From Sphaerolaimus hirsutus (lineage: Eukaryota > Nematoda > Chromadorea > Monhysterida > Sphaerolaimidae): a stretch of 64,000 nucleotides of DNA. Positions 1 to 13,119 of the stretch are shown one piece after another. The notes beneath the pieces were generated by a model that searched no databases, was not told the origin of the DNA, and saw only the letters and a list, made by a program, of their open reading frames with translations. A program made the translations under genes and the position numbers. The number at the start of each line of letters is the position of its first letter. Position 1 is the first letter of the stretch. The DNA lies in assembly GCA_964036195.1 (NCBI GenBank), contig OZ038451.1, positions 1,240,001 through 1,304,000 on the forward strand, written 5' to 3'.

Positions 1-135
1 GCTGTACCATTTTTTGGTATCATCTTGGCGCCGTTTCCGGCGCCATCCAAAACAATGGCGCCGGGCGCCAAATTGGCGCCAGCGAAAATGGCGCCAAGCG
101 CCAAGGACCAGCGCCATCGCGCCATTCCATCACTA
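1..135. mobile_element. MITE family F, right part
   Basis: The segment is dense in GGCGCC/GCGCCA motifs and ends in CCATTCCATCACTA, the same terminus as the complete copy at 30769-30993. Its left end lies outside the window. TAGTGATG-type termini with 8-bp target duplications are typical of non-autonomous hAT elements. The short open frame across it is low-complexity repeat, not a gene. Confidence 0.6.
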
Positions 136-164
136 GTCCCTAGGCATGTAAACCCTCTCTGCAT

Positions 165-345
165 CAGAGTTGTTAAAAGTACCAAACTTTTTTCAAAGTA
201 TACGTAAACGTCAAGTATATATTTTTTACTCACCCCCTGAGTACAGAAAACGTAAAGTAAAAGTTTTTTACTTTTACTCGTGAGTAAACATGAGTAAAAT
301 ACTTTTCCACCAGAAAATGTAAAAGTCAGTATTTTTAGAAATTTT
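165..345. mobile_element. MITE family A, left-end fragment
   Basis: Begins CAGAGTTGTTAAAAGTAC, the terminal inverted repeat of family A (complete copies at 5389-6152, 32138-33789 and 46635-47679), followed by the family's runs of GTAAA/GAGTAAA-like subterminal repeats. No matching right end was located, so this is treated as a decayed or truncated copy. Confidence 0.5.
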
Positions 346-564
346 GCCCAAACGTTCACTAAAAATCACTAATTTTCCTGCCTTTTTCACCATTTTAACC
401 ATCTAATTCACTATTTCATGCGTTATTTGTCTATTTTCAGCTATTTTTGCTATTTTTTCTGCTATCGTTAGTCCCGATACATGCTATTTGGTCACGTTTA
501 TTACCGGTTTGAAGTATGTAAAAGTGTATTCTTTACTATGAATTTCACGAAAATTTCTGGCGAA

Positions 565-1112
565 ATAATAGACCCCCGCCCCGCCATTCGAATACAACCC
601 TGAATTCACCCGCCCCCCAATAATAAACTCCCATGGGGGAATTTCGAGGTAATACAGTAAGTACTCTAAATCCTTGAATAAGACCCCAGGGGAGTTATTT
701 TTTCGTCAGACGTTTTGGAGGGGGGAGTAACTCAAGGGGGGAGTTATTCGAGGGGGGGGAGTTATTATTTCTCAGGAAACCTGGACTTTATTCATTGTAT
801 GGATGCAGTATGTAAACTTGCGTAATTCAGGTATTTCACTGTCCAACAACCACAAAACAATGTGTATACACTGCATACACTTTATGTATCTACTGTCTCT
901 ACTATTCTTTTATTGTTTTGTATTGTATCCTTTTCATCAGAAGTAGGAGTTATTTAAGAGGGGGGAGTTATTCAAGGGGGGAGTTATTTTTTCCTCACCC
1001 CGCCAGCAGGGGGGACTTATTCAAGGGGAGAGTTATTCGAGGGGGGGTCTTTTTCGAGCATTAGATTATTAGATTAGATTCGAGGATTAGATTCGAGGTC
1101 TTATTCGAGGAT
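565..1112. mobile_element. Relic TA-flanked MITEs (families E and N)
   Basis: Contains the right end of an E element (TTTCGAGGTAATACAGTA near 645) followed by an N-type element that opens with CCTTGAATAAGACCCC and closes with CTTATTCGAGGATTGCGGTA near 1111. Between them are G-runs such as GGGGGGAGTTATTCGAGG. No coding signal was seen. Confidence 0.5.
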
Positions 1113-1190
1113 TGCGGTACATAGACTCTCATACATGGCGGTTATTGTTGCATTTTTCTACATCTGCGTACGTTACAAATAACAAATAAG

Positions 1191-1531
1191 TACCGTATTT
1201 CTCCGTGTAAAGCACCCGGGTGCTATACAAAATTGAGACACTTTGCAGCAACCTTTTTTCAAACCTTGTATAACACCCGGGTGTTAGGTCAGGGGGTGTT
1301 ATACACGGAAACACCTCCAAATCCAATTTTTTTTATTCCCAGTGTGCATCAATTCAATGGAAAAATGCGTGCCACGGAGTAACAATGAGTGGCGCGCGCC
1401 ACGCCGCGTATTTAAGCGATTCAAATCGGGTGATCTTTTTGAAACCTAGCATAGCACCCCAGGGGTGCTATGCAGCTGTATAACACCCCGGTGTTGTGCA
1501 CGGGGGGTCCTTTACACGGAGAAATACGGTA
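1191..1531. mobile_element. MITE family P with TA target duplication
   Basis: Inverted termini CCGTATTTCTCCGTGTAAAG and its complement are flanked by TA on both sides (1191-1192, 1530-1531). The interior repeats GTATAACACCCGGGTGTTA-like palindromes. A close relative lies at 32539-32931. TA duplication suggests Tc1/mariner-type mobilisation. Confidence 0.75.
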
Positions 1532-1539
1532 CTGGAAGT

Positions 1540-1640
1540 TCAGGAAAATTTTGGCGAAATTAACAACCCCCCCCCGTTTAACCCCCCTTTCAAAATATTA
1601 TTTTAAAAAACCCAGGGGGATTTCGAGGAAATACGGTATT
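1540..1640. mobile_element. MITE family E fragment
   Basis: Carries the C-run and GATTTCGAGGAAATACGGTA right terminus of family E directly after the family P element. The left half is missing. Confidence 0.45.
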
Positions 1641-1929
1641 CAGTATTTCTATTACTCTTCACATACCATTTGTATTTTGTGCATCAGTTAACGTGTACGC
1701 TGTGATGAGTGAGCCGGCTGGGAAATTGGTGCATATATTCGCTGCTTCGGAGTACGTGGCACTGTCGCTGCTGGTGACCCTCAAGCAATCACTTCTTCCT
1801 GGCCACGTCCATGGGTACCATGTGTTGTAGTCTCTTGCCTCTGAAATTTCATGAAATCTATTGAATTGCATATAAACAGCGGACACGCCAGGTCAGGCAC
1901 ATACTTTCTGAGTCGGTGCTGGACGCCAT

Positions 1930-2710
1930 ACATCCAGCTATTCTTTTTTTCGAATTTTTCCCCAAAACACTTTTCTAATTTTCAAATTTAGTTTTTGAAT
2001 TTACGAATTTTCGAATTTTTTGGGTAGTTTTCGAATTTTTTGGTAGGTTTCGAATTTTTTGAAACAAAATTTATTCAAAACTTAATTGAACTCGGAACTC
2101 AACGTTGACCATCTTTTTATAGACCCACTCTATCTCCGGTCTGGGGCATCGTAGCGAAATTTCCTTGGACTTGTAATTAGCCCCGACCTGAAACCATATT
2201 ATATCAAAAAATCAACAATTTTCACCGAGCGGTTCCCGAGATAAAAACACGTGCCGGCAGGCCAACCCCCCCCCCCCTCGAAATGCTACCCTCGATTTCA
2301 GCTATGCCCACTGGTGTATAGTAGAGGGGAGGTGTTGGTTAAACCCACCCAAAATTTCAGCTCTGTACCCGACACACAGCTGGAGGTACAGCACATGCAG
2401 TGTAACAAAATCATATCGGTGCCGGACCTGTGTGGGACACTGAAAATGTCCCCAAAATGTTTCATATATGGCGACCCACCCTGTAGTGAGTCGCCGTGGC
2501 GCCCCCTATTGATGCGGTGTTGAGGGTAACGATGGCCAAAAAAGATTCGAAAATTCGAAAATATTTTCGAATTTTTGAAATTTTTTAGAATTTTCGAATT
2601 TTTATTTCACCCCATGAAAAAACACTTAAAAAATCGATTTTTTTATCAAAAAATTCGAAAATTCGAAAATTCAAAAATTCGAAAATAGTTTTCGAATTTT
2701 TCTGGGAATT
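1930..2710. repeat. TTCGAATTTT low-complexity arms
   Basis: Two blocks (about 1940-2065 and 2540-2700) are built of TTCGAATTTT/AAAATTCGAA units in opposite orientation around about 480 bp of ordinary sequence, so this may be a large decayed hairpin element. A further block is at 4190-4320. Open frames here are shadows of the repeat. Confidence 0.5.
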
Positions 2711-3150
2711 CAAGGCAACAAAACGCACTCTTAAGTTCAACGTGCTTAATAAATTGACAATTGATATGCGATGGGTCTGAAAAATCGTCACGTAACTAAA
2801 AAAAACATTGAAATGGCGTCTGTGGCAGCCGTTATGAAGAATACATGGAGCCACCCAAACAATTGGAACCGCGGCGCTCTACTTCCGCGTAAACAGACGC
2901 CGGTCCATCAAAAAAGTGCTTGCGTTTTTTGGAAGGCATTCAGCGAGCGATTTCCATTTTTCATCCCGTACGGTTTACATGCTCACGGTTTTCATGCCAT
3001 TCTGTGTCACTTTACTAGCTGAGTGTGACACTTTACTTGCTACTCTACTGTGCCAGTTTTCATCCAAAGTATTACACTTTACTTGCTTTAAGTGTGCCAC
3101 TTTTCAAGCCAAAGTTGTGTTTTGCTCCAATTTACTCTTTTACGTCAAAT

Positions 3151-3516
3151 GTGGCATATTGTATTTCTTCTAATAGAAGGGCATCTCCAATAGAAGGTAC
3201 ATAGTAATACTGCTGGAAGCGCTGATGTCAGACAGTTCCATCATTTAGTATGGTAGGTAGGTAGTAAAAATTTTGATATTATTATGATATGATGATATTA
3301 CGTTGTTATTGTTCTTTTCAAATATTCTATGAATTGTTTCAAATGATGCTTAATAAAGACTGGTCAGTATGCCCTGTACAATGTTGGCTGACATTTGAAG
3401 AAAATGTCTGAAAAGATGACGAGAAAAATAGAAGGGCAATCTTCAATAGAAGGGTGGGTAAAAAAGTTGTTGAAAAAATAGAAGGGCGCCGTTCTATTAG
3501 ACGACTAATACGGTAT
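3151..3516. mobile_element. MITE family R
   Basis: Starts TGTATTTCTTCTAATAGAAG after TA and ends TTCTATTAGACGACTAATACGGTA. The interior holds AATAGAAGGGC motifs. It is a diverged relative of the cleaner copy at 19966-20451. Confidence 0.55.
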
Positions 3517-3519
3517 TTA

Positions 3520-4990
3520 GTGGCGTGCCTGTGGCTTGTAAACCGTAATACTTTGGCACGTAAAGTGGTATACTCTGGCATGAAAAGTGACACATAAATT
3601 TGACATGTAAAAACATGTCTGGGGCTTGAAAACCGTACGTTTCAGCAAGTAAAACGGAGAATGTAAACCGTAAGGGATGAAAAACGGAACATACTCCATT
3701 CAGCCCCAGGGAAAATGGCGCTGCAATGGTGCTGCTCATGCTAGTTTACTACAAGATTTTTGTAAACTCATATATCAGCTCTGAACGCATTTGAGTTTAC
3801 CAGAATGAGGTGTCTGTCAACTGATGTTCGTGGCGATTAAGAATAACTCATTCCAGTAAACTCAAATGTGTTCAAAGCTTATTTATAAATTTACCAAGAT
3901 CTGGCAGTAAACTAGTGTGTGCAGGCGCAATGTGCAAACAACTCAGTAAAAAGTGTACTCAGTAACTGTTGAAGATTTGTGCAAGTTGATGCCGATTTTA
4001 AAATTGTTATTTTCATGAATGCTATGTTTTCATCAAATCAATGCGTGAATGAAATGAAGAAGTGGCAAACTGGTTCACATATGTGTTTCCACCATTTGTC
4101 ATGCTAAATTGCAGTGAAATTAAGGTTAAAAGGGGATCATAAAAACAGTCCAAATACAATGTTTTACCGATCAAATTGAATATTTTTCCAAAAAAATTCG
4201 AAAATTGCCAAAAAAGATTCGAAAATTAGAAAATTAAATTCGAAATTCGAAAATTCATTTGCAGAAAAATTCAAAAATTCGAAAATTCATTTTAGAAAAA
4301 AACACTTAAAAATTTAAATACTTTTTTTCTGCGAGGTTTGCCATCGTTAGTTGAGGGTGGTTACAAGTATATGCAACCCGATTTTTAGCTTTCTACCCCG
4401 CCTGCAGCGGGAGATAGACGTCCATAGTGAAAACAAAAATAGGGTGCCGGACCTGACCGGGAAGGTGTTTATGTATAGGTAGGCACGTAAAGTCGAAAAA
4501 TTAATGTAAACTAATGAAAAAACGTGCGGGAGTAGCCCAGATGACGTTTCCGGTCCTAACTCGAAATTGTCATATTTTGCACTTCTCGACTTTTAGAATT
4601 GAACGCCTCAATTTCATAAGTAAAATACTGTAAATTCATGATTAAATCCACCATATAACTCGCATTGGCGCCACTCAATAAATATGAAGGAACACAAGGA
4701 GAGTTTTATGATTTTATGAGCTTCAACACTGCTTTTTGTTGTAGGATGAAAACCGTCTAGTAGGTAGAGCAAGATTAAATACAAAAAAAAACAGGCGAAC
4801 CAGTAGGGCGGAGCAGGACAGATACTGTGGTGATAAGTATCACAAGATAATTCGGTTTTAACAGGGACCTCAGTGACATTCTGCAGGTATTTCGGTAGAG
4901 CCTTTCGCCATAAAATTGTATAAAGTGTCGATTAGGGTAGCTCGACAGCTCGACGTAAAATTCGACGCAGCGTAAAATTAATTTTGGTCA
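3520..4990. other. Intergenic, no gene recognised
   Basis: AT-rich sequence with a TTCGAA block at 4190-4320. No exon with credible splice borders or conserved protein was found on either strand; open frames are short and lack domain content. Confidence 0.4.
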
Positions 4991-4998
4991 TACAATTT

Positions 4999-5255
4999 AT
5001 AAAGCGGGAATTAGAGCTCAGCGTCGATTCGACGTGAAATGATGACGTGAAATGATAAAAATTGAATTTTTCAATTCGCTCTAGTTGTGGCTGATAACAC
5101 TCAGTATTGGACACGATTAAGGTATTGATTCATATATTATCCTTAGAAAATTGTAGACCCGTAGCATGATCCACACTCGTGTAATTAATTTCACGACGTC
5201 ATTTCACGTTGTCATTTCACGTCGAATCGACGCTGAGCTCTAATTCCGGCCTTAC
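4999..5255. mobile_element. MITE family C (foldback)
   Basis: The left end GGAATTAGAGCTCAGCGTCG and the right end CGCTGAGCTCTAATTCC are inverted. The flanking subterminal zone repeats CGTGAAATGA / TCATTTCACG. TA lies at both outer borders. Related copies are near 7020-7287 and as a giant palindrome at 23133-23673. Confidence 0.75.
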
Positions 5256-5388
5256 AGGTGAATACCTAGATAAAAATTCGATTCGATAAGGCAATAAAGG
5301 AAAGTTTAATAAAATATATTTACGTTTAATAGCTTTTGTGACCAAAAATCAATTTTACGCTGAGTGGATTTTATGTGGAGCTGTAAAG

Positions 5389-6152
5389 CAAGGTTGCGAA
5401 AGTGTATTTACACTTACCCGAAATACCTGGGTAAATGGGTATTTATATTTACACTTACACTTACACTTTCATAAAATACCCATACACTTTTTTACACTTT
5501 CCTGGGCAAAATACCCGGGTACAGAAAGTGTATTTTTTTCTTTCAGATGGCCCTGTTTTCTGCTTTTGAGAAAGCATAAAATAGTGTCATGTACAAAAAA
5601 TGCATTGAATGTAGAAAATATGGCAAATGTACAAACTAGCAGCCTATGATCTACAACCTTTGATCAGTACTCATGGTATTCTACAGTTTCATCATACTTT
5701 TATAGAAAGGACAAGATCAATGGAAGTTCACGAACTGGACACAAAGTCAACTTTTGCATCGACATTTGCTGCATGTCCATTCTTGCGTTTAAACAGTGTG
5801 TATCGCATTGCTTAATCAGTAAAATATCAACACGGAAAAACTGCCATTATCAGGAAACTTCATACCACTACAGTATTTGTTACAGTCTGAAATGTTTCAT
5901 AAAAGGCTGTAAAATGTGAAATAATGCATGAAAATGATAAATAAATTGATCTAAAGGTGAGAACAGCGGTGTTTTCTAATGCTCAACGGTGAGAGCTCTT
6001 TCTAAAAAATTTTTTACACTTACACTTTTTTTTACACTTTCCTAGGTATTTTTAAAATACCTTACACTTTTGGTAACCATACTCAAAATTTGGAAAGTGT
6101 ATTTACACTTACACTTACACTTTCCAAAAATACCGGTATTTTCACAACTCTG
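5389..6152. mobile_element. MITE family A, complete, hAT-like
   Basis: The 764-bp element is bounded by CAAGGTTGCGAA and TTCACAACTCTG, which are imperfect inverted repeats, and is flanked by the perfect 8-bp duplication CTGTAAAG (5381-5388 and 6153-6160). Subterminal zones are tandem TTTACACTTACACT and CCCGAAATACC motifs. An 8-bp duplication with CAGRGTTG-like termini indicates hAT-type mobilisation. No transposase reading frame is present. Confidence 0.88.
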
Positions 6153-6359
6153 CTGTAAAGTACCCTATTGATGATGTGTTCTTCCGCCCATTGGTGTCTT
6201 GCGATTTTCAACAGGTCTGGAAATTTGAAAGAATTCTGACACGTTTTTTCCGTTTCAGCCCGGTTAATTTGTATGAATCCATAAAAAGCAAGTACAATAC
6301 AAATACATGTATAATAAGCGCTGCCAACTATTCGACGCGGTTCTGATTGGCACCAGCTA

Positions 6360-6515
6360 GTTTTAGATATCGTATTTCTTCTAATGGAAAAGCATACCCA
6401 ATAGAAATGAAGGTTTTGGCACGTTTCTGCACACAAAAAAACAATAGAACGGCACCTGCAATAGAAAGGCAGGTAAAAAGTTGACGACGACGGTATACAA
6501 ATGAGGCGTCTAATT
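6360..6515. mobile_element. MITE family R fragment
   Basis: CGTATTTCTTCTAATGGAAA and AATAGAACGGCACC motifs match family R, but only part of the element is recognisable. Confidence 0.4.
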
Positions 6516-7019
6516 CTAAAAGTCGACAAGTCCACAAAATGTGATTTTGAGTAAATCGCATTTTAAGTTTCCGATCCAATTCCAGGCCCGTGGTGCATGT
6601 CCAATTTGGCTCTCTCATGCTTTTCATAAAGTTCTATTTGTTGACAATAAAGTGTCAAATTTTCAGCCCCTAATCTCAACGTATATGTGAAAAATGGGGT
6701 GTCCATAAAATTCCATTCGGTCAGAGCAAAACTGTTTCGGGGAGGGAAATTGACTTGTCGCCTTCTTGCACTCGAGAACATTTTTGTTCCCGCCCGGGTT
6801 GGTCCTGCCTTATGGGAAATTTATGCACTTGTCGACTTTTAGAAATCGGTGCCCATAGTGAACTTATCACATTTCTTGCGGTTTTTCCCATAAAATAGAA
6901 TGCGGAGGATGGACTTGTCGACTTTTAGCCCAAAACTAAGTGAACTTGTCGACTTCTTGCCCATTTCTTTCCATTTTTCCATATGGGCATGTGAGGTCAA
7001 AAAATTTATGGAAAATGCA

Positions 7020-7287
7020 AGCAATCGTCTCACGTGAAATGTCAAGTTGTTCCCTGACGTAAAATGATGACGTGGAATGATAAAAATTGAATTTTTCAAT
7101 TTGCTCTAGTTGTGGCTGATAACACTCAGTATTGGACACGATTAAGGTATTGATTCATATATTATCCTTAGAAAATTGTAGACCCGTAGCATGATCCACA
7201 CTCGTGTAATTAATTTCACGACATCATTTCACGTCGTCATTTCACGTCGTCATTTCACGTGGAATCGACACTGAGCTCTAATTGCCG
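7020..7287. mobile_element. MITE family C copy
   Basis: Shares more than 150 bp with the copy at 4999-5255, including the CTAGTTGTGGCTGATAACAC block, and ends GACACTGAGCTCTAATTGCC. The left side carries GTGAAATGTCAAGTTGTTCC, which otherwise appears at the centre of the 23133-23673 palindrome, so this copy retains a part the 5-kb copy lost. Confidence 0.65.
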
Positions 7288-7799
7288 CTTATGGCATGAA
7301 AGAGCCAATATAAGAAGTCTATCCAATACATTTTCTGTACTAAAGTACTTTCAAAAAGTATACATAAAAGAGAGTACTGCTACTCTTTCAGAAGAAATTG
7401 AAATGTATTTACTTATTACTCATGTATATGTATTTTCAAGAAAACATAAATATGTTTTAACCCCTGAACCATACTGAACCCCTGCAGTCCCAGTGCTCAG
7501 TGCTCAAGTGCGGGGCTGTACCAACATTGGTATTGGATGTTGCTACTTGTGCACTGGGTAAACTTGTGCACTTGGTTGTAGCCGTTTTAACAACTTAAGA
7601 GTTGACAGCATGCTTTGGAAAAATAGTTACCAAATTTTAGGGAAAAGTCATCTGATAAATTCTGTGGGGATCATCACACGTGAAAGTAATGTATTCTAGT
7701 ATGAGGAGAAATGTACTTTACATCATATTTTTGTTCATTATTCAGATACTACATCTACATGGTAGTACAAAGCGTGCTGTCAGTAGACAATATGCTGTT

Positions 7800-8545
7800 A
7801 TCATTAGGGTTCGAACGATATGACTTTTTGATATCAATATTCGATATACGATATTTTTTTCTGAAACTCAATATTCGATATCGATACGATATGGAAACTC
7901 GATATCGATATTCGATATTTGATATTGAATAATGGTCGATATTCAATATTTGATATTTTGGATATTCGATATTGCAATTTGCTTTTGGTATAGCAAGGCA
8001 TATTTCAAGCAGCATATTGTATTTTCATGTGGTTGCAAATCATCTCTTTACTGAAATGTGAATGGTACAAGTGATTTTAAAAAGGTTTACATTAGTCAAA
8101 AGTAGAAAATGGAAGAAAAACATGATGAATCAAAGTGTATCAGGAAACAATAATTGGTAGATATTACATTCCATACTTATAACCAAATTGCCATATGCAT
8201 GTTGCAAAAAAATAGCATATCAGCATTTTCAGGGTTCAAATTTAGCACTCCAACAAAAATGGCATTATAAATATTGTACTTTTACTCATCAAATAAAATA
8301 CTATAAGTAAATCAGATCAATCACAAATATCTCAAAATGAAAATAATAACTTTTATTAGGGACACAATACAGGTTTGATATATTGAAAAAATGGTCAATA
8401 TTCGATATCGATATTCAATATTTTTTCAAAATTTTTGATATCGATATTCAATATTCAATATTTTTTCAAAATTTTCGATATCGATATTTGATATTAAAAA
8501 ATGGTCGATATCCGATATTCGATTATCGATACAATATATCATATG
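7800..8545. repeat. ATATCGATATTCGATATT arms
   Basis: Two arms (about 7808-7980 and 8375-8545) consist of degenerate CGATATTCGATAT repeats separated by about 390 bp of unique AT-rich sequence. Arm symmetry suggests a hairpin transposon whose subterminal repeats have expanded; no clean termini or duplication were identified. Confidence 0.55.
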
Positions 8546-9460
8546 AAATTGTGAATGAAAATGTTAAACAACACATAATGTGCTTAATATCTACTCTCAA
8601 TGGTCCAAACAGTTTGAAATATCAATTAAATCATACTTTAAGTTGAGAGATTTTAGGATAATTTTTGGACTGCAAGAGATTTTCCCAGAGATTTAATTAC
8701 ATTTTCAAAAATGACCCAAGAGATTTAATTATATTTTTTTCTTGAGATAATATTTAATTATATTTTCTCAAAATCGGTCGTTTTTTCAACGCTGATGGGA
8801 TTACCCCCACCGCCCTCTCCCCCATTAGTGACCACTCTGTGCAGACATCAATATATTCATGTCTCAAAATCAAATTTGGAAGCAATGCAATCAAATTTTG
8901 GTCAACAACTTTGGCTCTACACAGGGTCATATCCAGGCGGTGGGGCGGTGGGCGGCTGAGCCCCCCCCCCGTTCGCCAGGCTCCGGAAACAAACAGCCCC
9001 CCCCCCCCACCGCTCAAAAATCCTGGAATGTCCCTGGCTCTACACACAATTCTCAAATACACATGTCTCTATTGGTTACATTTTTGACATTGCCAAATAT
9101 GCATTTCAAAATTGGCATGTGGTGTAAAAATAGAACTAAAATTAAGTTGATACCAAAAACCAGTTGATATCCAGGGTGTGTAGCACCACAGGGTGGATGC
9201 AAAAAGTTTTTGAAATTGTCATCAAAGTTTTGTCAAATTTTTGTATTGTGATAGTTGCTTTATGTTTTTAACTAGTCAAATATTGTATTGAAATGAACAC
9301 TGCTCGATAATGCTAATACATGAAGTGTGCACTATTTGAAAACGTTTTTTTCTGCTTGCAAACAGTAAATAAAGCCCAAAATATCCCTTTAAATCGAGAT
9401 AAAGTATGAGTGATTTTTTGCGATTTTGCTTCCGCTTAGAGTGATTTTTTCAGTGATTTA

Positions 9461-9899
9461 TACCGTATTACCTCGAATTATCCCCCCCTTGAATTAACCC
9501 CCCCCCCTCAAATTAACCCCCCCTCAAAATGGGCTGGGGAAATAATAAACCCCCCCTCGAAATACCCCCCCCCCTTCGGAATGATGTACGTCATGTACAT
9601 AATAAATACGTCATGTATGCAATGTACATGATGTATATTACTGTTAATTTGCATCGCAGCTACACATAGACTAGTTTGTGTAGCTATCTACGTTTTTATG
9701 TCCAAATATATCCTGTTCGGACACATTTATTACCTGTTTTGGGTATGCAAATGCCTACTATATACTACGATCCTTACGAAAATTTCTGACGAAATAATAA
9801 AAAAAACCCACGAATAAACCCCCCCTCGAATTAACCCCCCCTCAAATTTTGCTGGCGAAATAATAAACCCCCATGGGGGTATTTCGAGGTAATACGGTA
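9461..9899. mobile_element. MITE family E, TA-flanked
   Basis: Opens TACCGTATTACCTCGAATTA and closes ATTTCGAGGTAATACGGTA with TA at each border. The arms contain long C-runs (CCCCCCCTTGAATTAACC), and the core has a GTACATGATGTATATTACTG motif shared with the copy at 32956-33405. Confidence 0.8.
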
Positions 9900-9912
9900 T
9901 ATATTTTCTGAA

Positions 9913-10112
9913 NNNNNNNNNNNNNNNNNNNNNNNNNNNNNNNNNNNNNNNNNNNNNNNNNNNNNNNNNNNNNNNNNNNNNNNNNNNNNNNNNNNNNNNN
10001 NNNNNNNNNNNNNNNNNNNNNNNNNNNNNNNNNNNNNNNNNNNNNNNNNNNNNNNNNNNNNNNNNNNNNNNNNNNNNNNNNNNNNNNNNNNNNNNNNNNN
10101 NNNNNNNNNNNN
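9913..10112. other. Assembly gap (200 N)
   Basis: Exactly 200 unknown bases, so probably a fixed-size scaffold gap whose true length is unknown. It lies between two repeats, a usual place for assembly breaks. Confidence 0.99.
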
Positions 10113-12600
10113 TGACACCCTAGTTCTTACCAGTCCCCAGTGGGATTTTGTTCACTATACAAAAATACAGTGATTGACAAAAATAAAAGCATTAAAAAAT
10201 AAGAACCACTAACTGCTCTGAGCTGAAATTTGGCATGCGTACTCACTAAACGAAGTAGTCAACACATTGAGACAAATTGAAGTAACACACAAAAATTTAG
10301 ACAATTAGAAAAATTTCTATACACCCTCCTAAAGAATATGCTAAGTTACTCCATTTTATCCCTCTTGACCCCCCCCCCTGTTAGTTGAGTGTAGAAAAAA
10401 TAAAAAATACCTGCTCCCTCTAAAAAAACCCATTCTCTTGATCTTCTATCCCATTCCAATTGATGTCTGTGAAAACATTCATGGCAAAAATATATGTTAC
10501 GTTTGTTAAATAAGGGACCGGTCCCAGTGAAAAATAATTTTTTTCAAAAGTCAATAATGGGTGTGTATGGGTTGTTTGCATAATTAATTTGTGAATTATC
10601 ACCAAATTAGCATGCACAAAATTTTTGCAAGACGGTTACACGCGCTGATGCATTTTCTTTGGGCGAGGGTATAATTTTTTTGATTTGTCTGAATTTTGGC
10701 ATGCATGTACTCCTTCATTAAGTAAGTATGCATGCCAAATTTCAGCTCAGCACGGTTACCGGTTCTTATTTTTTACGCTTTCATTTTTTATTTCACTGTT
10801 TTTTTGTATAGTGAATGAAATCCCACCAGGGACTGGTCCCTGGCAGCAATAGAAATGGCCCCGATCGGGGCCAAACGCCACTGGTCAGAAAATTGATTTT
10901 TCAGTAAACAAAGAATTTTTGTCCCTGACTGGGGACATTCGTCCCAACACAACAGGGGACGAAACATTTGTTTCCTATTGGGGACAAATGTCCTCAGCAG
11001 GGGACCAAAATTATTTGTTTACTGAAAAAAATTTTTCTCACTGGACATTTGGCCCCGGTCATGGCTGTTTCTATTGCCACCGGGGACCAGTCCCTGGTGG
11101 GATTTCATTCACTATACAAAAATACAGTGAATGATAAAAATAAAAGCATAAAAAAATAAGAACCGCTAACTGCTCTGAGCTGAAATTTGGCATGTGTACT
11201 CATTAAACAAAGAAGTAAACACATTGAGACAAATCAAAGTAAACACGCAAAAATTGAGACAAATTGAAAAATTTATATACACCCTCCCAAGGAATATGCT
11301 AAGCTACTCCATTTTTTCCCTCTCGACCCCCCCCCCCCCCGTTAGTTGAGTGTAGAAAAAATAAAAATAAAACCCATTCCCTTGTAAAACTCACCTCCAA
11401 AAGTATATGTCATGTTTGTTTTATAAAGGAAAATGGAAAACAAAAAGGTAAAAAAAATTCATGTGGAAAAGCGAAAGGGAAAACGGAAACAGAAATTTGA
11501 CACCCTAGTAAGAACCGCTAACTGCTCTGAGCTGAAATTTGGCATGTGTACTCATGTAACAAAGAAGTAAACACATAAAATAGAGACAAATTGAAAATTT
11601 TTATATACACCCTCCCAAGGAATATGCTAAGCTACTCCATTTTTTCCCTCTCGACCCCCCCCCCCCCCGTTCAAAAATAAAACCCATTCCCTTGTAAAAC
11701 TCACCTCCAAAAGTATATGTTATGTTTGTTTTATAAAGGACCAGTCCCCGGTGAACCATATTTTCTTTCAAAAGACAATAATTGGTGTGTATGGGTTGTT
11801 TGCATATTAATTACATTAATTATCACCAAATTAGCATGCACAAAATTTTTGCAAGATGGTTACATGCGCGGATGCATTTTCTTTGGGTGAGGGTATAATT
11901 TTTTGGATTTGTCTGAATTTTGGAATGTGTGTACTCCTTCATTGAGTGAGTGTGCATGCCAAATTCAGCTCAGTGCGATTATCGGTTCTTGTTTTTTATG
12001 CTATCAATTTTCATTCACTGTATTTTTGTATGGTGAATGAAATCCCACCAGGGACTGGTCCCCAGCAGCAATTGAAATAGCCCCGATTGGGCCCTGGTCA
12101 GAAAATGTATTTTTCAGTTAACAAAGAATTTTTGTCCCTGACCCTGTCGGGGATGAATGTCCCCAGCTGGGGACCAAAATTCTTTGTTTACTGAAAAAAA
12201 ATTTTCTCACTGGGGACGTTTGGCCCCAGTCAGGGCTGTTTCTATTGCCACCAGGGACCGGTCCCTGGTGGGATTTCGTTCACTATACAAGAATACAGTG
12301 AACGACAAAAATGAAAGCATGAAAATTAAGAACTGGTGACCGCGCTGAGCTCAAATTTGGCATGCATACTCACTAAACAAAGGAGTACACACATGCCAAA
12401 ATTGAGACAAATCCAAAAAACATATACACTTGTACAAAGAAAATGCATCAGTGCATGTAACTGTCTTGCAAAAATTTTGTGCATGTAAATTTTGTGGTAA
12501 TTCACCTAATTAACATGCAAGCAACCCATACACACCAATTATTGACTTTTGAAAAAAATTGTTTTTCACTGGGAACCGGTCCTTTGTATGGGCTGCTGTA
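10113..12600. mobile_element. Cluster of family G hairpins (GGGACCGGTCCC)
   Basis: Several copies in both orientations share CACTATACAAAAATACAGTG, GAGCTGAAATTTGGCATG and GGGACCGGTCCCTGG blocks, with runs of GGGGACGAATGTCCCC-like units in the middle (10860-11050, 12060-12230). The arms are hundreds of bases long and mutually inverted. No transposase frame is present. A diverged copy lies at 14930-15540. Confidence 0.65.
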
Positions 12601-12651
12601 AATAGCGCCACAATACATACAAAAGAATATATGACTAAAAGAAAACAAACA

Positions 12652-13063
12652 TACCGTATTTCTTCGATCTTAATGACGTGTGCATTCACATTGGCTTGCT
12701 TGATTACTTTGGCGAGTCTATCGAGCATCTGAAAAATACATTGCCCTGCTTGAATACATTGCCGTATGAAAAAATTGATGTTGCATGATCATTTATGTTT
12801 TGATGTTTGCCGCCATACATATGCACACCATCTGTTCTGCCTATGTTTTGCTTTCGCTATCTACTCATACGGTATTGTGCAGCCTTATGTCACAAAATGA
12901 CAATGATTTGCACTTATGTCACTAATTGCACTTGAATCATGAATACGATCTGAAAAATATATTGCCGTGCTCGTTTTACATTGCCGTGCTCTATTACATT
13001 GACCCCCCAAAACCACTTATGAAACAATACATTGGCGGTCAATATGATTGAAGAAATACGGTA
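12652..13063. mobile_element. MITE family Q, TA-flanked
   Basis: Bounded by TACCGTATTTCTTCGATCTT and ATTGAAGAAATACGGTA, with TA on both sides. The interior repeats ACATTGCCGTGCT-like units. It shares only the outer TACCGTATTTC terminus with families E, P, R and N. Confidence 0.75.
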
Positions 13064-13119
13064 ATATATTTTTTCCATGAATGTTTTCACAGGATCAATC
13101 GGAGAAGAGTTTTACAAGG

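Noticed and set aside
9831-10118. Open frame across 9913-10112
   Set aside because: Most of it is the N gap, so the frame is meaningless.
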